Shown: positions 8,968 to 19,780 of the stretch, one piece after another | How positions within the stretch are numbered: the stretch's first letter is position 1 | How the letters are laid out: every line of letters begins with the position of its first letter | Assembly: GCF_020382885.2 (NCBI RefSeq) | Contig: NC_058508.1 | Span: forward strand, 10,019,917-10,083,916 | Direction: 5' to 3' | From: Scatophagus argus | Lineage: Eukaryota > Chordata > Actinopteri > Scatophagidae | DNA length: 64,000 nucleotides | Notes under the pieces: generated by a model | Database searches by the model: none | What the model saw: the letters and a program-made list of their open reading frames with translations, nothing else | Told to the model about the DNA's origin: nothing | Translations under genes and position numbers: made by a program

Positions 8968-10148
8968 CAGAATCAGAATCAGAATTCCTTTATTAATCCC
9001 TGGAGGGAAATTCTTGTTTCTACAGACAATTGCACATGCAGTATTCCCGACCAAGAAAGGAGAAAAGTGCAGAGTATATAAATAGGATAAACAAAAACTA
9101 AAAGCTCAAGTACAGTAGTATTTACAAAAACTGTATTCAAAAAATTTTTTAAGAAAATTTAAAAATACAGGTATGTACAATGTGTAAAAGTAGCCAATAT
9201 GTACATTGTATAAACAGTGAGTGTGTCCGTCACAGTGCTGAGTTTAACAGTTTGATGGCGACAGGCAGGAATGATTTCCTGTGTCGCTCTGTGGTGCATC
9301 GTGGCAGTATGAGTCTGTTGCTGAACGAGCTCCTGTAGCCGATCAGCACATTGTGGAGAGGGTGAGAGGGAAAGTCCAGTATAGTTCTTATTTTGGACAA
9401 CATCCTCCTCTCAGACACCACTGTCAGAGAGTCCAGTTCCTCTCCCACAACATGGCTGGCCTTCTTGATGATTCTGTTGAGTCTGTTAGTGTCCCTCACC
9501 CTCAGGCAGCTGCCCCAGCGGGCAACGGCATATGTGATGGCACTGGACACCACCGACTCGTAGAACATCCTCAGCATCGTCCTGCAGATGTTGAAGGACC
9601 TCAGCCGCCTCAGAAAGTAGAGGCGGCTCTGGCCCTTTCTGTAGACCATGTCCACGTTCTTGCACCAGTCCAGTTTGTGGTCTAAGTACACCCCCAGGTA
9701 TTTGTACTCCTCCACCACCTCCACAGTGTCCCCTTTGATGTTGATAGGGGTCACTGGAGCCTTAGTCCTCCTCAGGTCCACCACCAGTTCCTTGGTCTTT
9801 GTCACATTGAGCTGTAGGTGGTTTTTCCCGCTCCATGTGACAAAGTTGTCCACTACCGTCCTGTACTCTCTCTCATCCCCCCCAGTAATACACCCAACCA
9901 CTGCAGAGTCATCAGAAAATTTCTGAAGATGGCAGGACTCTGTGCAGTGCGTAAAGTCTGTGGTGTAAATAGTGAAGAGGAAGGGAGAGAGGACAGTCCC
10001 CTGTGGAGCCCCGGTGTTGCTGATCACTTCATCTGACAGGCAGCACTTCAGGCGTACGTACTGCGGTCTGCCCGTCAGATAGTCTGCGATCCAGGACACC
10101 AGTGGGGCATCCACCTGCATCGCTGTCAGCTTCTCAGCCAGCAGAGCC
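8968..10148 (-). mobile_element. Rex1-like LINE, 5'-truncated copy
   Basis: The minus strand encodes the C-terminal part of a non-LTR reverse transcriptase (9230 to about 10148). Visible motifs are GAPQGTVLSPFLF and the active-site-like FSDD, then YKYLGV, SRLYFLRRLRSF and RHRKSFLPVAIKLLNS. The 3' end (plus-strand left) carries a short repeated TTCTGA tail. ATAT flanks both sides (8964-8967 and 10149-10152), and the corresponding sites after V17 and V33 are empty. The SRL-FLRRLRS motif fits the Rex1/Babar group of the CR1-like LINEs. The clade name is from memory of the family. The endonuclease half is absent. Confidence 0.85.
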
Positions 10149-10518
10149 ATATTTACCATTACGTAAGAATCAACAGAATGTAATAATAGAATATTAAACT
10201 GTTGTTAAAACAACACATTGAGGGATTGGTGGTTTACAATAAAATCAAAGATTACAGCTGCAGGGACATTTTTAAAATGTTCCAGCTGAGTGTGAAATAA
10301 AATAGTTAAAATATCACATGTAAATCAGAGGTGATTTCCAGGCATGTTTTCATTCTGCAGATATAATAACAGTCAACACACTCTTCTATTGGCTCCAGTC
10401 ACACCAACATTGATGTTTGATTGTATGCAAACTCAGTGAGCTTCCGTGTTCCTCAGCTATAAAAACTTTACATCAGGCTGTCAGTGGAGTTCACAGCACG
10501 TCAGTTTCAACATAAACC

Positions 10519-10945
10519 ATGTTTTCTGTAGCTCTGCTGCTGCTGTTGGCAGCTGGATGTGAGTCTCTATGGATTTGTCAAAGTCAGCAGTTCTTCTTTT
10601 GCAGTATAACTTGATCATTTGTTCCAAAACATTTTCTCTTTTCAACAGATGTGAAGTGTGAACAGTTGACACAGCCAGCCTCTGTGACTGTGCAGCCAGG
10701 TCAACGTCTGACCATCACCTGTCAGGTCTCTTATTCTCTTGGCTACTACACAGCTTGGATCAGACAGCCTGCAGGGAAAGGACTGGAGTGGATTGGAGCT
10801 GCACGTGTTGGATCCTCCACATACTACAAAGATTCTCTGAAGAACAAGTTCAGTATCAGTGCTGACTCTTCCAGCAAAACAGTGACTCTAAATGGACAGA
10901 ATGTGCAGCCTGAAGACCCTGCTGTGTATTTCTGTGCCAGAGACT
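10519..10945 (+). CDS. IGHV: VH segment V06, family B, intact
   Basis: Exon 1 10519-10558, V exon 10649-10945. The first exon-2 bases are AT instead of GT, so the residue across the splice is Tyr instead of the family's Cys. CDR1 is short (YSLGYY), CDR2 is ARVGSS, and it ends YFCARDS. FR3 has EDPA where the family has EDSA. Octamer-like ATGCAAAC at 10425-10432, TATAAAA from 10458. Its cassette was interrupted by the LINE, but the proximal promoter is untouched. Confidence 0.94.
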
Positions 10946-10984
10946 CACAGTAACACAAATCATCAATGGAGCTGAACAAAACCC
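10946..10984 (+). other. 23-RSS of V06
   Basis: CACAGTA, 23 bp, ACAAAACCC (one A fewer than the B consensus). Confidence 0.92.
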
Positions 10985-11419
10985 CTCAGTGCCTGAACAC
11001 TTGGAACATGAAGCCACCAGAAGAGGAGCCCTCAGACCACTAATGATGTCAACACCAGTTCATTGTTAAAGAGACAGATAAAGCAGGGGAAAGTACAAAG
11101 GAATATAATTGTCATAATACACAATATAAATAATATTAAATATACAGGGGAGGCATCTTCCACAAAGTGTCTCTTCCTTCTGACTCACAATAGTTATAAG
11201 CTCACTAAACCAGTTCTCCTCAGCCTATATATTTCCTCAGGTTATATATTTCTCTTGAATAAATTTTTCAAAATTTAATCAATATTAATATTAATATTAA
11301 TTATTCCTTTTGTGTTGTTTTGTATTCCTTTTTTGTTGTTTCCATTTACTTTCTACCATTACTTTCTGATGTCCTGAAAATGGTCTGACTTATGAGCACC
11401 ACACAGTGAGGAGGAGTCA
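10985..11419. other. Shortened type alpha flank between V06 and V07
   Basis: The B 3' flank jumps directly to the pre-A flank near 11226, omitting the TG-tract middle part. The same short form recurs at 63492-63927. No gene is seen. Confidence 0.55.
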
Positions 11420-11499
11420 ATGCAAAACTCACATGTCTTCCACCTCTACTTATGTGACTGCAGAGAGGAGGACAGAGAACAGTGGACACACAGTTTAAC

Positions 11500-11936
11500 A
11501 TGATGGACTATAGGACAGGACTGCTGCTTTTAACTGTCTGCTGGGCAGGTGAAGAATATTTCTAAATCTCTTTCATGATAACATGAATTACATGCATTAA
11601 TTAATGTAACTTTTATTTTTGCTTTGCCAGGTGTTGATGGTCAGACTCTGACAGAATCTGAACCAGTGGTTAAAAGGCCTGGAGAATCTCACAGATTGAC
11701 CTGTACAGCCTCTGGTTTCACATTCAGCAGCTATGACATGAACTGGGTCAGACAGGCTCCTGGAAAAGGACTGGAATGGGTTGCTTATATCAGATATGAC
11801 AGTGGTTACATCTTCTACTCTCAGTCAGTCCAAGGCCGGTTTACCATCTCCAGAGACGACAGCAGACAGCAGGTGTATCTGCAGATGAACAATCTGAAGA
11901 CTGAAGATTCTGCTGTTTATTATTGTGCTGGAGAGC
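11500..11936 (+). CDS. IGHV: VH segment V07, family A, coding intact, weak heptamer
   Basis: Exon 1 11500-11548, V exon 11631-11936. CDR1 is GFTFSSYD and CDR2 [10 protein letters not shown]3 carries [12 protein letters not shown] and ends YYCAGEP, with Gly where Arg normally follows CA. The octamer-like ATGCAAAA is at 11420-11427. The heptamer is CACGGTG, so rearrangement may be less frequent. Confidence 0.93.
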
Positions 11937-11975
11937 CACGGTGACTGGAGTTGGGGGAGCAGCTGTACAAAATCC
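11937..11975 (+). other. 23-RSS of V07 with variant heptamer
   Basis: CACGGTG (position 4 changed), 23 bp with CAGCTG, ACAAAATCC. The critical CAC is kept. Confidence 0.9.
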
Positions 11976-12707
11976 GACAGTACGGATCTTTACTGGGCTG
12001 GTAGAGAATAAACATTTTTTTTTTAATTATTGATATTATATATTTTATTGTTCATGATTTCTTAAAATCATGTAATTTATAAATTATTTAATATTTGTCT
12101 AAATAATGCTTAATCGGAAAAAACAAAACAAAACACAACAACAATCACTTGCTGAAGAAAGAGTCACAGACAACAATAATAACAATTTTATTATTATTAT
12201 TGGTCAAAGTTGCTATATCTGTGTGGTGAAACTGTCCATGTGCTGCTCAGCGCAAGAAATTGCAGAAATTTTAAATAAAAAAGTCTCAAATAGCAAATCC
12301 AGTCAGACCACAGCAGCATCCCAGTTTACTGATGTCCAGACTGTGACAAAGCTGAGATAAGAACACCAGAGAACTGAAACCAGCAGGAACAATCTGTTTT
12401 ACTGACCAGTGATGGTCTGTGTAAATGATGTCAACAACATTCAGTTAGCTGGTGATACATGAGTATATTAAGAACAAATGAACAGTGAAAATGTTGGCAA
12501 AATCATCAAAAAAGATTTCCCTCCCAACAAATGCATACATTTTTTTCAGAGACACAGTAACACAATGTTGAGTTATTATTTTACTGCTGTGAAATCAATT
12601 CAATAATAACAATAACAACAACCACAATAATGATGATGATTTTGATATAGATAATAATGATACATGCTATTCCAAAACAATATACAAGTAATATTCAACT
12701 ATTTGCA
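11976..12707. other. Type gamma/delta flank after V07
   Basis: 12230-12400 matches the flank after V12 and V31 (the AAACCAGCAGGAAC block). 12410-12700 matches the delta flank ahead of several A genes. No gene is seen. Confidence 0.5.
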
Positions 12708-12780
12708 GAATCTCACAGAATGACCTGAACAGCCTCTGGACTCATATTCAGTGACTACTGGATGCACTGGGTCAGACAAG
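12708..12780 (+). pseudogene. VH relic r2: family A FR1-FR2 scrap
   Basis: In frame it reads ESHRMT, a TGA at the Cys23 codon, then [17 protein letters not shown]. Both ends are missing, with no leader, FR3 or RSS. The right end abuts a SINE-like repeat. Confidence 0.8.
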
Positions 12781-12960
12781 CAGTCAGAGGTTTGAGAAGC
12801 GCCTTGTGACTGGAGGGTTGCCGGTTCGATTCCACCCTGGACTGGCAGGAATGTGGATGGAGTGTGTTTCCTGTGTGTTTCACTGCATGCTGCATGTGTG
12901 TGTTCAATTAGTGATGGATTAAATGCAGAGAAAGAATTCCAGTGTTTGCAAAAAATATAC
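12781..12960 (+). repeat. Degraded tRNA-derived SINE-like repeat
   Basis: It contains a good RNA polymerase III B-box-like GGTTCGATTCC at about 12822 and a TAAATGCAGAGAAA tail block. It differs from the SINE at 26314. Boundaries are approximate and the family is not recognised. Confidence 0.5.
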
Positions 12961-13660
12961 TGACAAATACAGTTTGAGGTTTTGAAGTTTTTGAAGCAAC
13001 ATAAACATTAAATGGCAGTCAGTGTCAAGTTTCTGTCTCCTCTGTCATGTTAAACTTACTGACACTCAAACCCTGGACTGAACTCGAGTTTTATACTCAC
13101 ACCATTTGTGAGCTCGCTTCCCCACAGCACTAACAGAACAATTAAAGTGCTGCATCAATATGTTTGAGAAGCTCTAGAAGCTCTGAAGCCTGTCGAGACT
13201 TTGAAATCTAATTTCCCATTGAATGATGACACATTAACAGTGATACACATTTATTTAATAAAAACACATCTGTCAGTGTGTTGGGACAATTCATCATGAC
13301 TCACAGTAACATCTGCCCCTACATGTGGACAATGATGTAAATACGTTGCCTTTAAACACTCTGTAATCTACAACATTCAGTTTTTCAACTTCAACTGTAA
13401 CATATTTTTACAGTGAATTAAGTCATAGCAGGTAGACTATTTTGCTAAATTAATCATCTTTATGGTAACATTAAAGTCCATCTGAACATTTTACAAATAT
13501 ATGTTCTTTCAGTAAAAGCATGGATTTCTCTCTACTCTGGTCACTCTTGGAGACACACTGCTTGCACTGTCACCTGATTTAAATGAAATGTTATTCATTA
13601 ACGTGCAATTAAATGTTTCTCACAAGCAAGTGAACAAATAAAGTTGAAGAGACACAGCTG
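12961..13660 (+). pseudogene. Dead 5' flank of a family C VH gene
   Basis: It is clearly homologous to 50773-51440, the 5' flank of V27. Matching blocks include the GTCAAGTTTCTGTCTCC box, TGAGTTTTATACTCAC and GTCAGTGTGTTGG. The octamer position reads GTGCAATT (13603-13610) instead of ATGCAAAT. No leader or V exon follows, so the coding part has been lost. Confidence 0.7.
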
Positions 13661-14389
13661 ATGATGATGTTAAAAAAAATTCCTCTTATGTACAGTGGCG
13701 ACAGTGCATCAGAAACCCTGTCCACATGTCCTTGTTAAGTATGCATCTGACATTGATTTTTACATTTACATCTTGTCTAAACTTTGATTGTTAGTGATTT
13801 TGATTGGATTCAGCTGTACAAACACAAAAAAATTACAATTAAAAACAGAAAGTCTCTAATGAAACATAATTGGAAAAAAGTAATATTTGATAGTAAATAA
13901 AAATACTAAGTCATGTTTCTATGAACCTTTAACAGAAATATCATATTGTAGACTCTAAAATGTAATAAGAGAGTATAACACATTTGCATAATATAGTATA
14001 ATACAGTCCAATAGCAGAGCATCGTACATGTCATATAGTACTGAATGTATTTTAATTCCATCCTTCACACTGTTCTGTCCCAGTTTGGCCTCAGTCTTCT
14101 CCCTGTAGTTGTTCTTGGCCTCTCAGATTCCTCTTTAGCTCCTTTAAACTCTGACAATCAGGAGTTTAAATGAACACAAATGTGTGTTTGGTTTCTCAAA
14201 TGTGTGTTTTTGCTTGTAGCTTCGATTATTGTCTTTCTTTTCTTGTGAGTATTTCTGAGGCACAACATCAGGAGACCAATAGCAACATTTCAAACAACTG
14301 AACTACTGAGCACAAAACACAAATTCGAGTTAAATGTCAAATTACAGAAGTCACAGACGAGACACAATCCTTCCCATGAGGAGGAGTCA
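13661..14389. other. Flank before V08, nothing recognised
   Basis: AT-rich sequence without an ORF resembling a V exon or transposon protein. The A promoter begins abruptly at about 14376. Confidence 0.4.
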
Positions 14390-14469
14390 ATGCAAAACTC
14401 AGATGTCTTCCACCTCTACTTATGTGACTGCAGAGAGGATGACAGAGAACAGTGGACACACAGTTTAAC

Positions 14470-14905
14470 ATGATGGACTATAGGACAGGACTGCTGCTTT
14501 TAACTGTCTGTTGGGCAGGTGAACATATTCACTGATGTCAATTTGTTGTGATTTTATGTTATCAACTTGGATCACTTGAAGATCTGGTTTCTCTTGACAG
14601 GTGTTGATGGTCAGACTCTGACAGAATCTGAACCAGTGGTTAAAAGGCCTGGAGAATCTCACAGATTGACCTGTACAGCCTCTGGATTAACAATCAGTGG
14701 CTACTGGATGCACTGGGTCAGACAGGCTCCTGGAAAAGGACTGGAGTGGGTTGCTGCTGTTTATGACAGTAGCAACATCCACTACTCTCAGTCAGTCCAA
14801 GGCCGGTTTACCATCTCCAAAGACGACAGCAGGCAGCAGGTGTATCTGCAGATGAACAGTCTGAAGACTGAAGATTCTGCTGTTTATTATTGTGCTCGAG
14901 ATCCC
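14470..14905 (+). CDS. IGHV: VH segment V08, family A, intact, 22-bp RSS spacer
   Basis: Exon 1 14470-14518, V exon 14601-14905. CDR1 is [11 protein letters not shown]2 VYDSSNI, and it ends YYCARDP. The octamer-like ATGCAAAA is at 14390-14397. The heptamer is followed by G, so the usual in-frame stop at the RSS is missing and the frame runs on into the spacer. It is most like V26, whose spacer is 23 bp. Confidence 0.94.
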
Positions 14906-14943
14906 CACAGTGGCTTAAGTTGTTGAGCAGCTGTACAAAATGC
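14906..14943 (+). other. RSS of V08 with 22-bp spacer
   Basis: CACAGTG, 22 bp with CAGCTG, ACAAAATGC. V26 has the same spacer with one more base. Confidence 0.9.
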
Positions 14944-15556
14944 TACAAGACATGAAGTGAAAGAAAATTAACTGGCTCCTGAAAATCAACTAATACTCAG
15001 CATTTCAACAAATTAGGACAATATAATGTTTGTAAACTCATCTTTCCCACGGTTACCACATGATTAATGTGCTTACGTCAGTCAACAGTCCATTGAGAAT
15101 ACTTTTATTGTTCTTGTCATTTTATAAGCAGTGTAGTCTAACATGAGAAGTTGATTATATTTTTATCCAGTGATGGTCTGAATAAATGATGTCAACCGTG
15201 AAAATAAGAAAAACACTGACAACATCAACAAAAAAAGATTTCCCTCCTAATGATTTTTTTTTCAATAACACAACAATAATAATAATGTTTTTTTTTTATT
15301 TAAAAAATAATAATCATATTTCAAGACAGCAATACTCAACTATTTTGTTGTTTCACACATTCAAGCACTGAAATGTTCCACAGAAACACAAAGTAAAACA
15401 AGGATAATAACAACATAAGTTCCTCTGAAAAGCAAAAATGCGAAAACATAAAAGATGATAAATTGACACTTTTTAGTTTGGATCAGTGAGGATCAAAAAG
15501 CACAATGTAAAACAACCAGTCTGACGTGGTTTGCGCATTTTTATGAGGAGGAGTCA
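14944..15556. other. Type delta flank between V08 and V09
   Basis: Near-identical to 1259-1877 after V01, but it continues into an A promoter. No gene is seen. Confidence 0.65.
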
Positions 15557-15636
15557 ATGCAAAACTCACATGTCTTCCACCTCTACTTATGTGACTGCAG
15601 AGAGGAGGACAGAGAACAGTGGATACACAGTTTAAC

Positions 15637-16075
15637 ATGATGGACTATAGGACAGGACTGCTGCTGTTAACTGTCTGCTGGGCAGGTGAAGAATTTTTTT
15701 TAAATCTCTTTTGATGTTAATGTGAATTACATCCAGTAATTAATGTAACTTTTATTTTTGCTTTGACAGGTGTTGATGGTCAGACTCTGACAGAATCTGA
15801 ACCAGTGGTTAAAAGGCCTGGAGAATCTCACAGATTGACCTGTACAGCCTCTGGATTCACATTCAGTGACTACGCTATGGCCTGGGTCAGACAGGCTCCT
15901 GGAAAAGGACTGGAGTGGGTTGCTTATATAGGCACATCTAGTTCTCCTATCCATTACTCCCAGTCAGTCCAGGGTCGATTCACCATCTCCAGAGATGACT
16001 CCAGCAGTAAACTTTATCTACAGATGAACAGTTTGAAGGCCGAGGACACAGCAGTGTATTACTGTGCCCGAGAGA
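15637..16075 (+). CDS. IGHV: VH segment V09, subgroup A2, intact
   Basis: Exon 1 15637-15685, V exon 15770-16075. FR1 and FR2 are ordinary family A. CDR1 is GFTFSDYA and CDR2 IGTSSSPI. From FR3 on it departs: [18 protein letters not shown], then [10 protein letters not shown], where A has [12 protein letters not shown] and EDSAVYY. The RSS and 3' flank also match subgroup B2 rather than A. The octamer-like ATGCAAAA is at 15557-15564. Confidence 0.95.
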
Positions 16076-16114
16076 CACAGTGAGAGACAATAACAAGAGG
16101 GTCATACAAAAACT
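16076..16114 (+). other. 23-RSS of V09, A2/B2 type
   Basis: CACAGTG, 23 bp beginning AGAGACAATAACAAGAGG, ACAAAAACT. No CAGCTG. Confidence 0.94.
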
Positions 16115-17048
16115 ACTTCCTCTGTTTACCACCACTGGGGACATTTACCTTCTTCAGTTTCTGAATCTAATTCTGAACATGATCAAGTAAAATTCTGAGT
16201 AGCTACTGAATTAATATGGAGGTCTCATCTTGTCTGGTATGTCAGAATGTTAAATTCAGTTACAACCTACAGAAATATAATGACTTAATATAAAAAATTC
16301 TAATAGTACAAATGTCCTGAAAAAAGAATCTGTATTAGTATGAAGAAAATGTGTCCATATGTCTTCATAAACACATGGATGGAAATCATGCATGAAATAC
16401 AAACACACGTGCTTTCTTGTTCAATGCTTTCAAAATCAAAAATAAGGCTAAATTAGTTTGATAAACCTTTCATAAACCTTTACACCGCAAATTAAAGACT
16501 GTTATTGAAAAACATTTTGTTATTTTATGACTCCATGAGTGCAAAAAATGAGTGGCTGGCAAAACAATATTTTTCAGTTTCCTTTGCTGTTGTAGAGATT
16601 TTCTAATGTTGAAAATTATTTGTTTTAATCATTTGACCACATGCTAAGCACACTGTAAACTTGGCTTATAGAAAGAAACTTTCTTCTTGGCTGCTCCTTT
16701 TGCTTCCATCAGTGCACATCATCTTTGTCAATCCAGTGCTTTAGTTTTGATGTATTTTTTGTTATGAATAATGATAATCGATATTTCCCATTACATAAGA
16801 ACTGACACAATATTTTGATATTAAACTGTTGTCAATAAAGCACATTTAGGCATTAATAGTTTACAGTAAAAGCAAAGACAGCAGTTGCAGGGACATTATC
16901 AAAATGTTTCAGCTGAGCATGTAATGAAGTTAAAATATCACATGTAAATCAGAGGTGATTTCCAGGCATGTTTTCACTCTGCAGATATAATAACAGTCAA
17001 CACACTCTTCTATTGGCTCCAGTCACACCAACATTGATGTTTGATTGC
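16115..17048. other. A2-to-B flank between V09 and V10
   Basis: Highly similar along its whole length to 46553-47484 (V24-V25), so V09-V10 and V24-V25 are duplicate cassettes. It ends in B promoter-upstream sequence. No gene is seen. Confidence 0.65.
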
Positions 17049-17142
17049 ATGCAAACTCAGTGAGCTTCCTTGTTCCTCAGTTATAAAAACTTCACATCAG
17101 GCTGTCAGTGGAGTTCACAGCACGTCAGTTTCAACATTAACC

Positions 17143-17569
17143 ATGTTTTCTGTAGCTCTGCTGCTGCTGTTGGCAGCTGGATGTGAGTCTCTGTGGATTT
17201 GTCAAAGTCAGCAGTTCTTCTTTTGCAGAATAACTTGATCATTTGTTCCAAAACATTTTCTCTTTTCAACAGGTGTGAAGTGTGAACAGTTGACACAGCC
17301 AGCCTCTGTGACTGTGCAGCCAGGTCAACGTCTGACCATCACCTGTCAGGTCTCTTATTCTCTGAGCAGCTACTACACAGCTTGGATCAGACAGCCTGCA
17401 GGGAAAGGACTGGAATGGATTGGAATGAAAGGTACTGGAGCTTCACACTACAAAGATTCACTGAAGAACAAATTCAGTATTGATTTAGACTCTTCCAGCA
17501 ACACAGTGACTCTAAATGGACAGAATGTGCAGCCTGAAGACTCTGCTGTGTATTTCTGTGCCAGAGAGT
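17143..17569 (+). CDS. IGHV: VH segment V10, family B, intact
   Basis: Exon 1 17143-17182, V exon 17273-17569. CDR1 is YSLSSYY, CDR2 KGTGAS, with SHYKDSLKNKF in FR3, ending YFCARES. The octamer-like element lies in GCATGCAAAC (17049-17056) and TATAAAA starts at 17082. CDR2 resembles V02 and V34. Confidence 0.95.
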
Positions 17570-17608
17570 CACAGTAACACAAACCATCAGTGGAGCTGAA
17601 CAAAAACC
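17570..17608 (+). other. 23-RSS of V10
   Basis: CACAGTA, 23 bp, ACAAAAACC. Confidence 0.94.
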
Positions 17609-18775
17609 CCTCAGTGCCTGAACACTTGGAACATGAAGCCACCAGAGGAGGAGCCCTCAGACCACTAATGATTTCAACACCAGTTCACTGTTAAAGAGAC
17701 AGATAAAGCAGGGGAACAGTATAAAGGAATATAACATTGATTATTATACAGTGTAAATAATATTAAATATACAGTGGAGGAATTTTTTAAAAAGTATCTT
17801 TTCTGTTTGACCGCACAATAAGAGGGTAAATTGATAACAACAGTATTTCAGCTCACAAATGTGCTTTGAAAAGTTCTTCTTCCAACAAAAAAAACCCATA
17901 AATTTTTCCATTTTTGTGTCACAGTTCCTGACTTTTTTCAACACAGATGACACATGACATTGTTGATAAATGTATTAATAATTTCACTGAATCAGTTATC
18001 TTCTATTAATATTCAGTTTGACCAATTTACATCAAATGTAGTAAATAATAATAAAGATCATAATAATTAATTAATTAATTAATTACTACAAACAAACAAG
18101 ACTTTGCTCCACTGTGTGTGACAACTGAAACTTTTCCACTCATCAACTTCACCAGATGAAAATTGTTTGCTGGAGGATACTTAAGTTTAGTTTAAAGAAA
18201 TTTCAAATGGTTCAGGGTCATGGGATTGGCTTGAATCAAATTCATTTGGCAGGTAAAACAGCTCCTACATTGTTGATGAAGTCCAACAAATTCTGTCGTC
18301 TCTGTGAGGATGAGGCAGTGGGAAATGTAGTTGTTAGTTGTACCGGTAGTTATTAATCGGTCTGCAGAGAGAGTGAAAAAACTTTTAGTTTTCACTACAA
18401 CTTTTGTTTTTTGAATTGGAGAGGAATTTCACTGGATAATCTATTTATATTGAAAGATACATGAGTATCCATGTACTGAGGGGTTTCACATTTCTCCTGA
18501 ATTTGGTTTCCATTTTATTCCATATTCTCATCACTTTTCTTCAATTTTATTCCAACTGGGGTTTTCTTTCCCCTGAAAATGGTCTGACTTAGGAGCATTT
18601 TGTGAAAAGTACTAAACAATATAACATGAAAAGCAAGGTTTTTACAGATGTTCTTTGTTTATATTTTATGATAAGAAATTGTAGAATATTTTTTCAAAAG
18701 TAAACATTTTTCACTTTGACCAAACAGTAAGTGAGATCCAAGTCAAATCAAGTTCCACACTGTGAGGAGGAGTCA
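17609..18775. other. Type alpha variant flank between V10 and V11
   Basis: It shares long blocks with 37621-38995 (V20-V21) and has a TTAA-rich run at 18066-18086. The V20-V21 copy carries an extra insertion of about 460 bp relative to this one. No gene is seen. Confidence 0.6.
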
Positions 18776-18855
18776 ATGCAAAACTCAGATGTCTTCCACC
18801 TCTACTTATGTGACTGCAGAGAGGAGGACAGAGAACAGTGGACACACAGTTTAAC

Positions 18856-19291
18856 ATGATGGACTACAGGACAGGACTGCTGCTTTTAACTGTCTGCTGG
18901 GCAGGTGAAGAATATTCACTCATCATAATTTGCTGTTGGAATTTCACTTATGGTAACAGTTCATATAATTTCTTTTTTGCTTTGACAGGCGTTGATGGTC
19001 AGACTCTGACAGAATCTGAATCAGTGGTTAAAAGGCCTGGAGAATCTCACAGATTGACCTGTACAGGCTCTGGATTCACATTCAGTGACTACAGCATGCA
19101 TTGGGTCAGACAGGCTCCTGGAAAAGGACTGGAGTGGGTTGCTGCTATTAGCAGTGGTAGCAGCACTTACTACCCTCAGTCAGTCCAAGGCCGGTTTACC
19201 ATCTCCAGAGACAACAGCAGACAGCAGGTGTATCTGCAGATGAACAGTCTGAAGACTGAAGATTCTGCTGTTTATTATTGTGTTCGAGACT
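18856..19291 (+). CDS. IGHV: VH segment V11, family A, intact
   Basis: Exon 1 18856-18904, V exon 18989-19291. CDR1 is [11 protein letters not shown]2 ISSGSST, and it ends YYCVRDS (Val for Ala after Cys104). LTCTGS is shared with V03. The 84-bp leader intron is open in frame, as in V03. FR1 has ESESVVKR for ESEPVVKR. The octamer-like ATGCAAAA is at 18776-18783. Confidence 0.95.
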
Positions 19292-19330
19292 CACAGTGAC
19301 TGGAGTTGGTGGAGCAGCTGCACAAAATCC
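19292..19330 (+). other. 23-RSS of V11
   Basis: CACAGTG, 23 bp with CAGCTG, ACAAAATCC. Confidence 0.95.
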
Positions 19331-19507
19331 TGCAGTAGTCATTTCTCATGCTGATGGAGCTCAAAAAATGACTGTAATTATACTATACACTTCATTTTAA
19401 GTTGCAAGTTTAAGTGATCTTATACAGTTCAAGTTTTGTGGAACATCTGGTAAGTGTTCATGTGAAATTCTATTGCTTAACAATACACACACACACACGA
19501 ACACACA

Positions 19508-19780
19508 CATCCATCCATTTTCTATAACGCTTATCTGTCAGGGTCACGGGGGGGCAGGAGCCTATCCCAGGTGACTACGGGCAAGAAGCGGGGTTCACCC
19601 TGAACTGGTCGCCCGTCAATTGCAGGGCCACCACACAAAAACAGACGACCACACACTCACACCTAGGGGGAAATGTAGAGTAGCCAATTAACCACATAGA
19701 AGGGCCCAGACGGGGATTGCAACCTGGAACCCTCTTGCTATGAGACAACAGTGCCAACCACTACACCACCATGCCGCCCC
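19508..19780 (-). repeat. tRNA-headed SINE, internally shortened
   Basis: Reverse-complement copy of the 26314 SINE. Both ends are present, but a middle part is missing. It lies inside the beta flank of V11 at a site empty after V05, with short AACACACA-like repeats on both sides. Confidence 0.8.

Noticed and set aside
9281-10036. Plus-strand open frames across the LINE
   Set aside because: Antisense of the reverse transcriptase frame. Their peptides resemble no family.
17448-17642. Minus-strand frame MASCSKCSGTEGFLF over B FR3 and RSS
   Set aside because: Antisense shadow of the B V exon and 3' flank, repeated with every B gene.
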